This document shows positions 11,971 to 22,391 of a stretch of 49,300 bases of DNA, piece by piece. Positions within the stretch are counted from its first letter, which is position 1. Every line of letters starts with the position of its first letter. Under the pieces are notes generated by a model. It was not told where the DNA came from, searched no databases, and saw nothing but the letters and a program-made list of their open reading frames with translations. Position numbers and translations under genes: made by a program. The stretch comes from Chara braunii (taxonomy: Eukaryota > Streptophyta > Charophyceae > Charales > Characeae): assembly GCA_003427395.1 (NCBI GenBank), contig BFEA01000052.1:2621767-2671066 (forward strand), read 5' to 3'.

Positions 11971-12290
11971 GGTAAGCTACTTTCTTTACGGGAAGCGCTG
12001 CCGAAATTTCTGCAAATCCAAGGAGTTAGTTAAATTCTTGACTTTTTAAAGATTCTGCTTGTCTAAAGTTCATATATGACTTAGTAAAAATCTGGAAAGT
12101 CTCCTTTTCTAAAGGGAGTGCTGCCCAAATTTTTGTTAATTCAGGGAGTTAGACAAAATTGGGCTTTGGAAAGTCAAATACTATTTTTGGTTTCACATTC
12201 GGGCTGATATAAATTATGAAAAGGCACTTTTCCAACGGGAAGCGCTGCCGAAATTTTTCTAATTTAGAGGAGATACATTATATTTTGACA
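11971..12290 (+). repeat. Three degenerate units of about 123 bp
   Basis: GGGAAGCGCTGCCGAAATTT or a variant occurs near 11988, 12111 and 12235. Each is preceded by a short pyrimidine-rich run (CTTTC or CTTTTC) and followed by AGGAGTTAG-like sequence. GGGAAGCGCTGCCG can form a small hairpin. The 3' LTR carries the same three units near 26558-26830. Confidence 0.7.
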
Positions 12291-13987
12291 GGTGACGATT
12301 CTAGCGATCCACCATGAATAGGGGACATTCTGCCATTGGTCTATCTTTGCTTTGGGCACTGCTAGAAGGTAGACTTAGGCGTAGTTAATTAGGATGTTTT
12401 GAGTGAGATCGTAATATGGGGATTATTCTCCATGAACTTATAGATTTAGCCGTGGGTATTGACCTGTCTTGTTTTACAGGTCCTCTTGATCGTGTTGATT
12501 CAGGATTTGGACTATATTCAGCTTGATCCTACGATATCCTACGATGATCATCTTCTGTTATCACTGATAACAGACCGGTTGCCGATTCGTCGGTTTACGA
12601 TTCAACTCCAATTCATTCCTGTCACTCGACCTAAAGGCTTTAGCCTTGTGATTGAACTTTTTGTTGTGTTTTCACCCGGACTGTATTGAATGGTCATCCA
12701 ACAAAAGTACTGAGTACTTATTTAAGAGTTGCACGAGTGAGGCTTGTATGGCTAAAGCGAGGGGTATGAGTGCAAGGAATGGTCGAAGTTGACCCCGTGT
12801 AGTATGTGGACTTCTGGATGAATCTTTGATGTGATTGAATGTATGGTTGTGGTTCGGCTTCTAGATGTGACTGCCTGCGATTACATACATATATGGTTGA
12901 GAGGAGCCCCACTGTGACTGTGAGAAGTGATCGTCCTATATAATTAACCCTTATATACTTATAAGCGCCTTGAGTATTTGAGAGGCCTACTGTAATTGAG
13001 CATAAGGGTTAACCAGATTGTGTCTTAAGAAAAAAGGGGGATTCCCTTCTTACCCTGGTTTTTTTAGAGTTGTATGGTTGGACGTTGTAGTCCGTGGTAG
13101 CCGTCAAAGTCAAACCCCTTGATGTTCGACTGCCACGACAGCTTAAATTTGTCTACTCAACCCCTCTGCATAGGGTGCAGAAAAGGGTATGGTCTTCAAC
13201 CGCGCATGGCGGTTGTCCAGCCTCGAGAGATTAACCCTCAAGGCGCGTGTCAGCCGACACTTGAGTGTCGAACGCGACCCTCGCGATTAACGGGGACTGC
13301 GTGAGTATGGGTACCACGTAGTACGCCATCATTGCGACCGCTTGTGTACGCTTGCATTGCGAGTCGATATGAGTTAACCCTGCGTTCGCGCGGTTTTATA
13401 TTAAGTTTCGCGCGCGACGCCTATCCGATTTCCGCATCAGAGAGTTATGGGATGGCTACCAAGGGGCTAGGAGCGTTGTCGCGTTGTTTGTGTTGTGTCG
13501 TTTCGTGTGTGTGTGTTTTATTTTTGTGTTCGTAAAGTGGTGTGCGCGTGGTGTGTGGGATGCGTCCTAGTCGACCGACGTCGAGCCACGCTTGGGACCT
13601 CAGCCCCCCAAGATGTCGGTTCTCGTGCGGGTCCGATAGGCATATTACCGCGCGTACCCTCTATGCTACAGCGAACGAGAAACGTCATCGGCTGGTCCAC
13701 CTCTGAGATTGCAACCAAGTAGCTTTCGTACTATGGACTGGTAGCTCGGCGGGGATACGCCCACTGAAGGGAGGTGACAGCTCCCGTAAGGTGGAGGTAA
13801 GTTGTGCCTCGTGTAGGCCCTATCCTGTCGTAGGGGCTCGCGAGAGGTATGGCTGGCGCACTCGCCCGGAGCAGCCTAAGGAAGCTCCATTCGTGTATTC
13901 GCGGCAAGGTTGGTCCAACTCCTGCGTGACGCGGACGAGGGGGTCCCGCGCTGCCACGTGCGGTGTCGGACCGATGCTCCCGACAGG

Positions 13988-14004
13988 TGGCGCCGTTGCC
14001 GGGG
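13988..14004 (+). other. Primer-binding site, tRNA-Asp
   Basis: TGGCGCCGTTGCCGGGG is the exact complement of the usual plant tRNA-Asp 3' end including CCA. It lies 2 bp after the 5' LTR end, where minus-strand DNA synthesis is primed. Several plant Ty3/gypsy groups use this primer. Confidence 0.88.
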
Positions 14005-16167
14005 ATAACGGTCGCCTACCGTTGTCCCTGGTGGAACGACATCCGGGTATGGGATTATGAAAACTAGGCAAAACGAGAGATTTTTGTTGAGCGTTTATGG
14101 TTAATCGCTTGTTGGTATTGGATTGAGACCAAGTGAGGGGTGATTGTGCGAGTTGGTTCTATTCGGTGCAGTAAGGGTGGCGCGAAAATTATAAGCTTTG
14201 ACTATGCGCCCATGTGCGTTGACTACGTGCGCACGTACTCTGATTATGCGCTTGCGTACTTTGACTAGTTTGACGGTAGCTGGAGCGGATACCTCTTCTA
14301 ACCCCGATAGTTGATGGGTTTGGGCGATAATTTGCAGGTTTGATACGATTAAGGTAGGAAGAGGCGGTATCAACAAAGCTAAGTGTGATGGTTGTGGGAG
14401 TTGGCCGTGTAGGGTACACATTATGATTAAGGGGAGTTACCTGAGTGGTTTCAGAGAGCGATGGGGCGCTCTGGCCTTAGAGTGAGGCCGAGGATGAGCA
14501 AGGGAGCCTGCTACCCTAGAAGTCATCGAGGGACTTCACGGAGAGTTAGGCTAAGGGGGCCGAAGGCCTTATAGGTATGGACGAAGATCCTTGAGTCTGG
14601 GTTCTAAGCGGTTGTTTGACTACGGGACGTAGTAAGTCTATGTAAATACCGTCTTTGCGAGAAGGATGTCCAATCTTAGGGGTAGTCGGAGTAACAGTGA
14701 AGGACCTAACACTTAGATTACTTGCCTACCTTTAAAAGGGCAATGGGTTGTAAGTGATGTTAGACCGTCACTGGGACCTTTCCTAGGTTTGGACCATCCG
14801 CTTGGATCTATTGGTTGGGGCTAAGGACTTGAGGCTACGTGTCTGAGGGCATTCCTGTTTGAGTTATACTCATCCATATATGTCAGGTTTTGCCTAAGTA
14901 AGTTAGTCTGATGTTTGATTATGTGAGGTTATGAGTTGGTTTTATTAAATAATTATCCTTGTCAAAAATGTTTACACGGGTTATGTGTTTTGAGTATGTA
15001 TTCGAGCTTTGTCAGTCTGCAAGGATTTATATGGGTGTCTCAAGTCCAGTTATTGACTTATGTCTGTCTATTAAAGCTTGTGTGTTTGGATTGCTCCCCA
15101 AACAGGGGTAGGGATATTACGCAGAATCCACGTCTGATGCGGATTTAGAGGTGAATGGAGTGACCACCTCTTGAGATAAGAACTTCTCAGGAGATGGTCG
15201 ATGTGTTAAGTCTACCCTAAGGAAGGTTGCACTCCTATGTTATCGGTCCCCTAAGAGATGGCTTTGAAGAAGTTATAGTCTTGTCTTGGAGGTAGTAGTG
15301 AGACCCACGCCGAAACTATGTTCCTGGTCCATAGTGGGGTGTTGTTGTTGTATCTCTTGTGATAAAATAAGTACACTACTACTGAAAACGAGGTAGTATT
15401 TGAGTCTTGTTAGACCTTGGCCTATGAGGGAAGCAGCTACTGCATGCCACAGAGAGGTAGGGGGTGAATCCTCGACTATCTCTGTGTCAAGTGGGCTCAC
15501 CAGCGCAGGACGAGACCGTACATCCCGAAGCGCGTATGGTGAGGTTGTTTATCTTGTTGGCAAGGGTCTGCAAGGGACGGATGCTGAAATCGGAGGGAGA
15601 AGCAGTGAGGCTTGATCTTTGAGTGGGACTAAGGGATTTAAGATGTTATCCTTTTTGAAAAGGATTACACTGCCCCTCGCCACAGTATACTTTTGTCGAA
15701 GCCAGGGGAGTAAAGTGTGGTACTCTCACAAGAATTACGCCCGAGAGTACTAACTGTTGGCAATCATATCGCTGATCATAATGTGTCTATCGTATGTGGG
15801 TCTGACATTATGAGATATTTGTATATGCTTTGAGTAATTGACTAGCTGGGGTATGATGTGTATGATTATCATGAGTATTATTGTTGTCAGTTACTATGGT
15901 AATATATCGTTTTTTTTTTTAGTATTATAATTATGGATTTTTTATATCGGTGAATATAATATTATCGTGATATATTACCACCATTATTTTTCTCTAAGCT
16001 GGGTGGCCGTAAACACTAGAAATGATGAAATTTAGTGAAAGATCGTCTGTAGTTAAGGCTTCAGGGTAAAGATTGTAGAACGCGATTGTCAGCATAATGA
16101 CGGAAGGCGTGTGTTGAACGTTTTTCTGTGATGGGAAGAACCCAGACCGGAGCAAAGGCAACTCAGG
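14005..16167 (+). other. Long untranslated leader of the giant element
   Basis: More than 2 kb separate the primer-binding site from the first ORF candidate. I see no domain in any frame. A T10 run and AT-rich sequence occur at 15910-15970. A short ATG frame at 16168-16248 (26 codons, ending in a TGA) runs into the next ORF in a different frame. Confidence 0.5.
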
Positions 16168-16274
16168 ATGCCTTATGCTAGGGAAGCTCCCAGTGTGACC
16201 CTGCCCGTTAAGAAGGAAGATGGGCTTGAGATTTTCTTGCCGAGGTGAGTCAGGGAAGGAGAGTATATTTCATC

Positions 16275-16841
16275 ATGGTGGGGCGCGATGATGGGCATAG
16301 ACCTCTTTGTCTGGATCGAGTCTGGGTTCGACGGCCAGGAAGAATGCGCAATTGTAAGGGTGACCCTGTACGCCTCAGCCGCCTTTTGGTCGAGCATGGG
16401 ATAGAGTTGGCGCTTGGGAATGGAAGCCTGTTTGCTAAGCCTCTGAGGGTAGCCGAGGCAACTGCAGCAAAGTGGGCGAGGGAAGTGTCCCGTGAAGGGG
16501 AAGAGCGAGTACTGACCCATGTAGAGATCAAGTGCCTTGAAAAGTTCGGGCTTCCATCGGCTCCGCTGCGAGTAATCCTGCCTGAATTTCTGATAGAGAA
16601 AAGTATTGGTGGGCAGGCGAAGGTAGAGGCGACGGCTGAAGCTGCTCGGAGGGTGCGAGATTGGGAGTATGGGCGGTACACGTGTGAGCTGATATATGGG
16701 TTATATTTAGACCGGAAGTTTTCGCCCCCTAGGCAGTGGCTTAAGAATACGGCCAATATGGTTGACATATATGCCCCGTCTTATGACCCGAATGAAGGAA
16801 ATGTATACTGGGAGGAGATTCGGGCAGCAGTGGGCCGTTAG
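16275..16841 (+). CDS. Unrecognised ORF of the giant retroelement
   Basis: This 188-codon frame starts at the first in-frame ATG (the frame is open from 16230) and lies 5' of the gag ORF. The product is mixed charged and hydrophobic, with no signal peptide and no membrane segment. I recognise no protease, polymerase or nuclease motif. A short ATG frame (16168-16248) overlaps its start one frame away, and GAGGTGAGT at 16242-16250 looks like a splice donor, so the true protein could begin upstream through a frameshift or an intron. It may be an N-terminal part of Gag, an accessory protein, or a decayed ORF. Its length without stops and lack of low complexity make chance less likely, but I have no homolog in mind. 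Confidence 0.45.
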   Translation: MVGRDDGHRPLCLDRVWVRRPGRMRNCKGDPVRLSRLLVEHGIELALGNGSLFAKPLRVAEATAAKWAREVSREGEERVLTHVEIKCLEKFGLPSAPLRVILPEFLIEKSIGGQAKVEATAEAARRVRDWEYGRYTCELIYGLYLDRKFSPPRQWLKNTANMVDIYAPSYDPNEGNVYWEEIRAAVGR

Positions 16842-17038
16842 GGAATGCCTCTTTGTCCACTAAATACACTCCTTTGACTTGGCTGGGGCCGTCTCCCCAC
16901 CCATTACTGTAGTTATGAAGGTGAACGTCAGGGTGACTAGGGGTTGAGGCGTGATTGTATGAGTAAAAGGATAGATGGTGTAATGTAAGTATTAGCAGTT
17001 TGTCTTTGTCTGCCTAAGCATATTTGAATCATTTTTTG

Positions 17039-18778
17039 ATGATCTATTGCCCGCTATGCATATCAGGCTGCTGTCGGCATCATGGCGGAAGAAGGCGGCT
17101 TCACCAAGATCCGCGTTGGAGGAATTCGTGCCAGATGAAGGTGTTGTTGCGCGAGGCACTGCAAGAGTCAATGCCTCTAGACCTCCGTGCTCTGCTGTTC
17201 CAAGGAAGGAACTTGTCTAGCTTTCTGCGTGATTTTCAAGATTTTTGCCTTATGAAGATGTGGGGCAAGAAGGCGATGCGGTACATGTTCCCCTTGTTCG
17301 TTTGTGAGGGGCTAAGTGAGGAGGTATATGCCCTCAAGCAGAAGGCGGAGACGTGGGATGAGTTGGAAAGTTCCCTAAGGCTAAGATTCCAAGAAGATGG
17401 AATGGGAGGCCAACGTGGGGAGTGCTCTGTGCTACCAGTTGCGGGCGCACCACCACAGGCAGAATTAAGTGGGCTACAAAGGCAAGTAGGGGCATTGGAG
17501 GAACTGCTAGCGCAGCTGGAAGAGACCAGGAAAGGCAAGCGGAAGGCCTTAGAAAATTCCCCAAGTAAGCCGACTGGCCAAGGTGAAAGAAGGGTAGAGA
17601 AGGATGGCCAAGAGTCCCCCCTCTCGATAGCGGCCCCAAAGAGGCGAGTCGGAGTGCAGGCGAGGAACAAGGGCGAAGGATTCACTAAGATAAAGGAGGA
17701 GCAGGACGCTGATACGGCCCTGCCTGCTATTGCGCTGGATCCAAAGAGGGGGCTCATTAACGGGGAAGCATCCTCAGCTGCAGGCCAGGAAAGACAAAAG
17801 AGTAGATGGTGGTCGGAGCACTGGGACAAGGAAGTATGTGCTTACTGGGGAAAAATTGGCCGTACCCCTCAAGGAAGTGAAGGACAGGGTGTGGCGGGAG
17901 AGAGAAGGGAGCTCGAACCTCCTAAGTTGACAGAGGTGCAGCGGAAGGCAAGGAACCTCGCCCGGGAAGGTCAGGGTACCGAAAGGGGGCAGTGTTCTCG
18001 ACAAGAGGTAGTCACCCCGCGAGAAATGGGGGGTGAATTTGCTCAAAAGGGGCCTTTGGCGGCCGAGCACGCACTTTATCGGCAGTGGACGTCGTACGGT
18101 CAAGTGGATATAGGACCTGAGACTGGGATAGACTTTTTCAGGGGCTATAATGTCTCCGAATTTCTTGGTAAGTTTGGACAGATAGCATCCCACTACAAGT
18201 GGAGCGAGGAACGAATGCTGGAAGAGGTCATGAGGTTTATCCATATAGGATTGAAGGGTAAGGTTGACAGGATGGTTAAAGGAGCGAGGTCATCATGGCA
18301 GAAATTCTGCGATGACATGAGGCATAAGTACTGGCTAGGTGAGGAGCACCCGACCAACAACGATTCTGAGATGGTACCCATACCTTTGGTAGCCCAAGCC
18401 CAGCCCGGGCGGCCGTTGCAACTACCACGGCCGCAAGTGTCGCAAGGCGGCAGGGCCAACGAAGAAGGTCAAAGGCAGGCGGTTGGAAGAGGCCGCAGGA
18501 AGGGAGGGCGTGGCAGCAAAGAACGCAGCGGCGGTAGAGGTGGCTTTGGAAGGAAGAAAGCGGGTTGGGGAAGAGACATGTGCAGACATTGTGCCAAGGA
18601 AGGGCACATAATAAAGTTTTATCGGGAGCGAAGGGCCGATGAGTCAAGCGGTCTGATAAGGACTGACATTGAGGGAAATGTTTTCGACAGGGCCGGGAAG
18701 TATATCGACCCAACCATCCCTGGGGGAACACGGAAGGAGGCTTTGCGGAGAGATGGAGCACCGAGCACTACCTCATGA
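17039..18778 (+). CDS. Gag-like polyprotein with two capsid-like modules
   Basis: The frame is open from 17024 and the first in-frame ATG is at 17039. Residues below are counted from 17024 (584 codons). Residues 51-124 look like a retrotransposon Gag core (FQGRNLSSFL, later WDELESSLRLRF). Residues 147-172 are a short coiled coil. Residues 368-440 look like a second Gag core (FFRGYNVSEFL, later WQKFCDDMRHKY). Residues 475-512 are Arg/Gly-rich and should bind RNA. Residues 520-533 are a zinc-knuckle-like C-X2-C-X4-H-X4-Y, in which the last ligand Cys is replaced by Tyr. An ATG at 17082 in another frame opens MAEEGGFTKIRVGG, which looks like a natural N-terminus, so a frameshift near 17138 probably separates the original start from the body. 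Gag would package the element RNA. No pol follows. Confidence 0.75.
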   Translation: MIYCPLCISGCCRHHGGRRRLHQDPRWRNSCQMKVLLREALQESMPLDLRALLFQGRNLSSFLRDFQDFCLMKMWGKKAMRYMFPLFVCEGLSEEVYALKQKAETWDELESSLRLRFQEDGMGGQRGECSVLPVAGAPPQAELSGLQRQVGALEELLAQLEETRKGKRKALENSPSKPTGQGERRVEKDGQESPLSIAAPKRRVGVQARNKGEGFTKIKEEQDADTALPAIALDPKRGLINGEASSAAGQERQKSRWWSEHWDKEVCAYWGKIGRTPQGSEGQGVAGERRELEPPKLTEVQRKARNLAREGQGTERGQCSRQEVVTPREMGGEFAQKGPLAAEHALYRQWTSYGQVDIGPETGIDFFRGYNVSEFLGKFGQIASHYKWSEERMLEEVMRFIHIGLKGKVDRMVKGARSSWQKFCDDMRHKYWLGEEHPTNNDSEMVPIPLVAQAQPGRPLQLPRPQVSQGGRANEEGQRQAVGRGRRKGGRGSKERSGGRGGFGRKKAGWGRDMCRHCAKEGHIIKFYRERRADESSGLIRTDIEGNVFDRAGKYIDPTIPGGTRKEALRRDGAPSTTS

Positions 18779-21126
18779 ATATAGTTGTGAAGAGGAAGGG
18801 TTTGTGTGAGACGGACCCGAAAATTTAAGCAGATTGTAAATACAAGCGGGAAATCCTAATCGTGTAGCGGTTGTAGATAGGCACAACGTACAAAGGGAAG
18901 GGATTTTCGTAGTAATAGTCCGGTAAGGTGGCTTCAGTTGTAGGCAAGAGGAACTTCAATAGAATAGTTGTATATATGGGGTATGTTAGGACTGCCTCAT
19001 ACCAGGTTATTAAAATGTTTTCAGTAGGAAGAGCAAGGAGTGACCCTGAGAGCACTGTTGCGAAGTAGGGGTCTGTTCTATTAGGCCTAGTGATTGAGAG
19101 AAAAAGATGTGGGACCTGCATCGTGTCTAGGCCCAAATGGTTGTATAGGTGCGAGAGATAGGAGAGGCTTGGGAAGAAACCTTAGCATGTGGGAGATAAC
19201 CTCTCTAGCCAAGGAAGATAGTTGTAAGATTTGTGTGCGAATGACTTCTAGCCTTACTTTCCTTTGGATATTTGGATATGTCCTGGATTACTTGGGTCCC
19301 TCGGAGTGAGGGGTATGACTATGTCCTGGTTGCAGTTGTTTTAGTTTTCGCTTTGGCCAGGGAGGTCGCATTGTTCTTGTGTGATACCAGGGCCGGTTTG
19401 AGTTGAGATTGTTCAACTCCAAGTGTATATATGTAATTCCGAACCATTCGGTTCGTGTTTGAGTTGGGGCATTGCACCCCTGCGTGTATATTGAGTTGAG
19501 GCTTTTATCCGAGACTATTCGTTGTATATGACGATCACAATCACACTCACATGCGTGGTCTTACCCCGATGTATGATGATTTTATGTGAGAGATGCATGA
19601 GGAACATCTCATGAGTTGTGTGAATTTTGTGAGAATTAATTAATGTGAACTGTCTACTCTTCGGTATACTCGTGCGGCCTGCCTACGGGCAGGACGGGGC
19701 CGAGTATAAGGAGAGGGAGCGCAGTCTGTTATTGTGAAAGCGTGAGAACCCTAAGGAATTTTGCGAGTCTCTCAGACTCGAATACTTACCATGTCGGATG
19801 TTTTATGGTTGAGTTGTGAAGGGGACTCATAAGCAGGCCCCTCAGTTGAGCTGTGGAGAAGGCCCATAAGTAGGCCTCTCAATTTGAGTTGTTTTATGAT
19901 TGAGACCCCTTCAGTTGAGGAAGGCGGTAGTGTTGTTTATCGGAAGACTCGTCTCCGGAAGGGGGTTGTTTTAAAAAGGGGTCGTGTGATAGCTCATCCT
20001 AGAAAGAGAGGGATGGCTGGAAGACCTATTGAGAGAGACCTCCTTCGTGCGAAAAGGTGGTTAATGGATTTAAGGGCATGATAAGCAGTGTTTGAGTTGA
20101 TAAAGTCTGACGAAAAGGGACCACGTTTGCTTGAGGTGTTTGAGAAAGTCGCAAAAGAATGCAGGGCGAGAGACGTCTCAGGATGGGTGGCTGATGGATC
20201 TGATCAAGTCAGGGGTCACGGCCTTGTGGACCTAGCGGATTTTGTTTGTGATTGTGTGAAGGATGCCATGCCTTTCGTGGGAGAGCTGGTAAATGCCTTC
20301 AGACCTCTGCGTGATCTCGCAGTGGGCCCGTGATTGGTTTTGCGACGCTCCGTCTAACCACTTGTGCTAGTTTTGGAACATAGTAGGGGAATACCAAGCT
20401 GAGCGGTAAAGATTAGCACCTCTAGGGCGTAACCCTAGTGGATGGCTGCTAGCCGGCAGAACCTGGCTGCGGGACCGCAGAGTAAGAGTTTAAGGGGAGT
20501 TGCCCGCCCCAGGGAAATTACTCTGTGGGGTAGTGGAGGTTGAGGTTTTTGGAAAATCCTGATTGAATGCTCATCAGGAGAAAACTTATCGTTGCGTAAC
20601 CAACGAGGGTACTGCCGCTAAAATAACAATGCGGTGGACCGTAGTCCTGGTCCGATCAGCCAGGCTATGGTGGGCCAAGATGGAGACCTAGCCTTTCTGT
20701 ACTAGACTGCAGAAAGAGCTGCGTGGATATTAAGTATACAAATATACGTATGTGTACTTGATTGCGAGAGATTCTCTGAGAAGGAAGGCGAGACTGCCTT
20801 CAAAGGTCTCGGTTAGGGCCCGCGTCCCTAGTTTTGGCCAGGACTAGGGACACCCAACGAGAAGCCGAAAGTTGTCTAAGACCGGGGAGAGGATGATTGG
20901 GAAGGTCTTTGGAACATATGCTGTCAGCATCCTAATGTCTGGGCGATGGGGGCCCGGGTTACAAACCTGACAGCATATAGTTGTGAAGGCATGGTTTGAT
21001 GGAGGTCTCTACCCTGTGTTTGTCGGCTAATCGGATTGGTTCCTCTTTCATCAGCATCTTGGGTAATCTGATAGCTTTTCGATTTTGCGAAGGGACGGGG
21101 ACGTCGCTTAATGTAGTCCGGTAAGT
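18779..21126 (+). other. 3' internal region of the giant element, no pol
   Basis: No pol domain is visible in any frame. Two adjacent small frames (19884-20081 and 20088-20333) have no recognisable motif and lack good ATG starts. Inverted repeats occur at 19678-19693 (CCTGCC, TACG, GGCAGG) and at 20916-20927 with 20967-20978 (a perfect 12-bp stem). A purine-rich stretch at 21089-21102 may be the polypurine tract, but it lies about 25 bp before the 3' LTR instead of touching it. Confidence 0.55.
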
Positions 21127-22283
21127 TGTCGGCGCGAATACCCTTACAAGGGTATCCGCCCTGGTTTTTGCACGTGACAGAAAATAGTTTTGGTTTGAGG
21201 TTTAAGTGTACTGCGCGGGGCGCGGCTGCGTCTGCATGGTTACGACGGTCGGATGGTTGACTAGAACAAAGAGTGTGTGGGTGCGCAGTTTTGAGGCGCG
21301 CGTGATTCCGTTTCTATCGTTGATTATAAAGTCGGCGAGGGCGTCGGTCGGTTCGTTTCTATTTTTATCTTTATTATATTTTTATTTATTCTTGATTAGA
21401 CTAGGATTTGAGGATATTTTTCTCTTGTTGGTATGTTTGATTGAGTTACGCGTGCATAGGGGGGACGGCCTCGACAACCGCGATGAAGGCGATAGTGTGA
21501 TTGCGGCAGGTCTTGGCACGCGGAGTGGCCCGAGTGGCGGCCGTGGTACAGCTTGGTAAGTCGGCGCAGACGCAAGGCGGCCGCGCGCACGGTTGTAGGC
21601 TGAGATGAGGCTTAGGCCAATTTTCCTGGCCCTGAGCGCAGCGCCGTACCGCCTTATATGGCACTCCGCGGATATTAGTCTCAGGCTTGGGCTTAGCCCT
21701 ATAGGTTATGACATTGGGTTGACGATACGAAGGTCCAGGGATCGAGGCCAGCAGGGTGCCGGCGCGGCGGCAGCGGAGCAGCGTGGAGCAGAACCTGAGG
21801 GGTTGAGGGCCCAACGGGGCTATCCCCCTCGGTTTTATTAATGGGCGTGGCGGCGGGCCCCACCCACGGGGGAGGCGAGGTGTTTGCAATCCCTCTCCCT
21901 TTTTTCCCGGTTTTGTTTTTTTTATTTTTTTTTATGTTTAATTTTATTTATTTATTTATTAAGTTTTATACCTCTTGTTATTTTTGGTTTCTTTAGCTTT
22001 CCCCCTGTTCGCGTCCCGGTCCAGACGCGGTACCGGGGTTGATATAGAGTCGCACGGGGGTGTGTTGTATTCGCGGATTGCCTGAAGTGCAATTACGAAC
22101 TGTGTTCGTGGCTGCGCCAAAGCCGCGCCCCGCTTGGCCTTGGGACGCGGTGCCATGGGCGGTACGGGACCCACGAGCCTAGTTCAGTGGGCACACCATT
22201 GAACTGTTGAAGTACACACCTGGGTCTGAACCCAGATAGCGGAACTGGGGGCCGGGGCTGATAACCCCCACGGCCTGGATTGT

Positions 22284-22391
22284 GTCCTTCGGGACATCCG
22301 TTAAAATTGGAACGATTCAGAGAAGGTTAAGATGGCCCCCGCGCAAGGACGACACGCATAAAACGGGGAGAACCGGGGCACTATGGCTTTT
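22284..22391 (+). pseudogene. U6 snRNA sequence inside the 3' LTR, triad lost
   Basis: Same sequence as 7710-7818 with few changes, and a T run at 22388-22403. The AGC catalytic triad position reads AAG (22329-22331), and the ACAGAGA box reads TCAGAGA as in the other copy. Loss of the triad should abolish splicing function. The upstream region again lacks USE and TATA elements. Confidence 0.8.

Larger units (their letters stand above)
6590..13985 (+). repeat. 5' LTR (7396 bp)
   Basis: Starts TGTCGG with a small palindrome (ATACCCTT, AC, AAGGGTAT at 6601-6618) and ends CCCGACA two bases before the primer-binding site. Order inside: GC-rich start, U6 sequence (7710-7818), purine-rich stretch (7930-8700), hairpins such as the perfect 10-bp stem 8559-8568/8577-8586, a CTG-rich part (9590-9800), a conserved GC-rich block (10378-10500), the hairpin array (10763-11590), a 75-bp tandem duplication (11755-11904), a three-unit degenerate repeat (11971-12290) and a GT-rich segment (13480-13560). 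It carries three N (9340, 9374, 9433). The open frames in it are short and not conserved in type; I call no protein gene. Confidence 0.9.

Noticed and set aside
14436-14520. tRNA-Ser/Leu-like A box (CTGAGTGGTTTCAGAGAGC)
   Set aside because: No matching acceptor stem, anticodon arm or B box follows at the right distance.
20388-20430. tRNA-like GCTGAGCGGTAAAG stretch in the internal region
   Set aside because: No cloverleaf can be drawn and no T-arm consensus follows.
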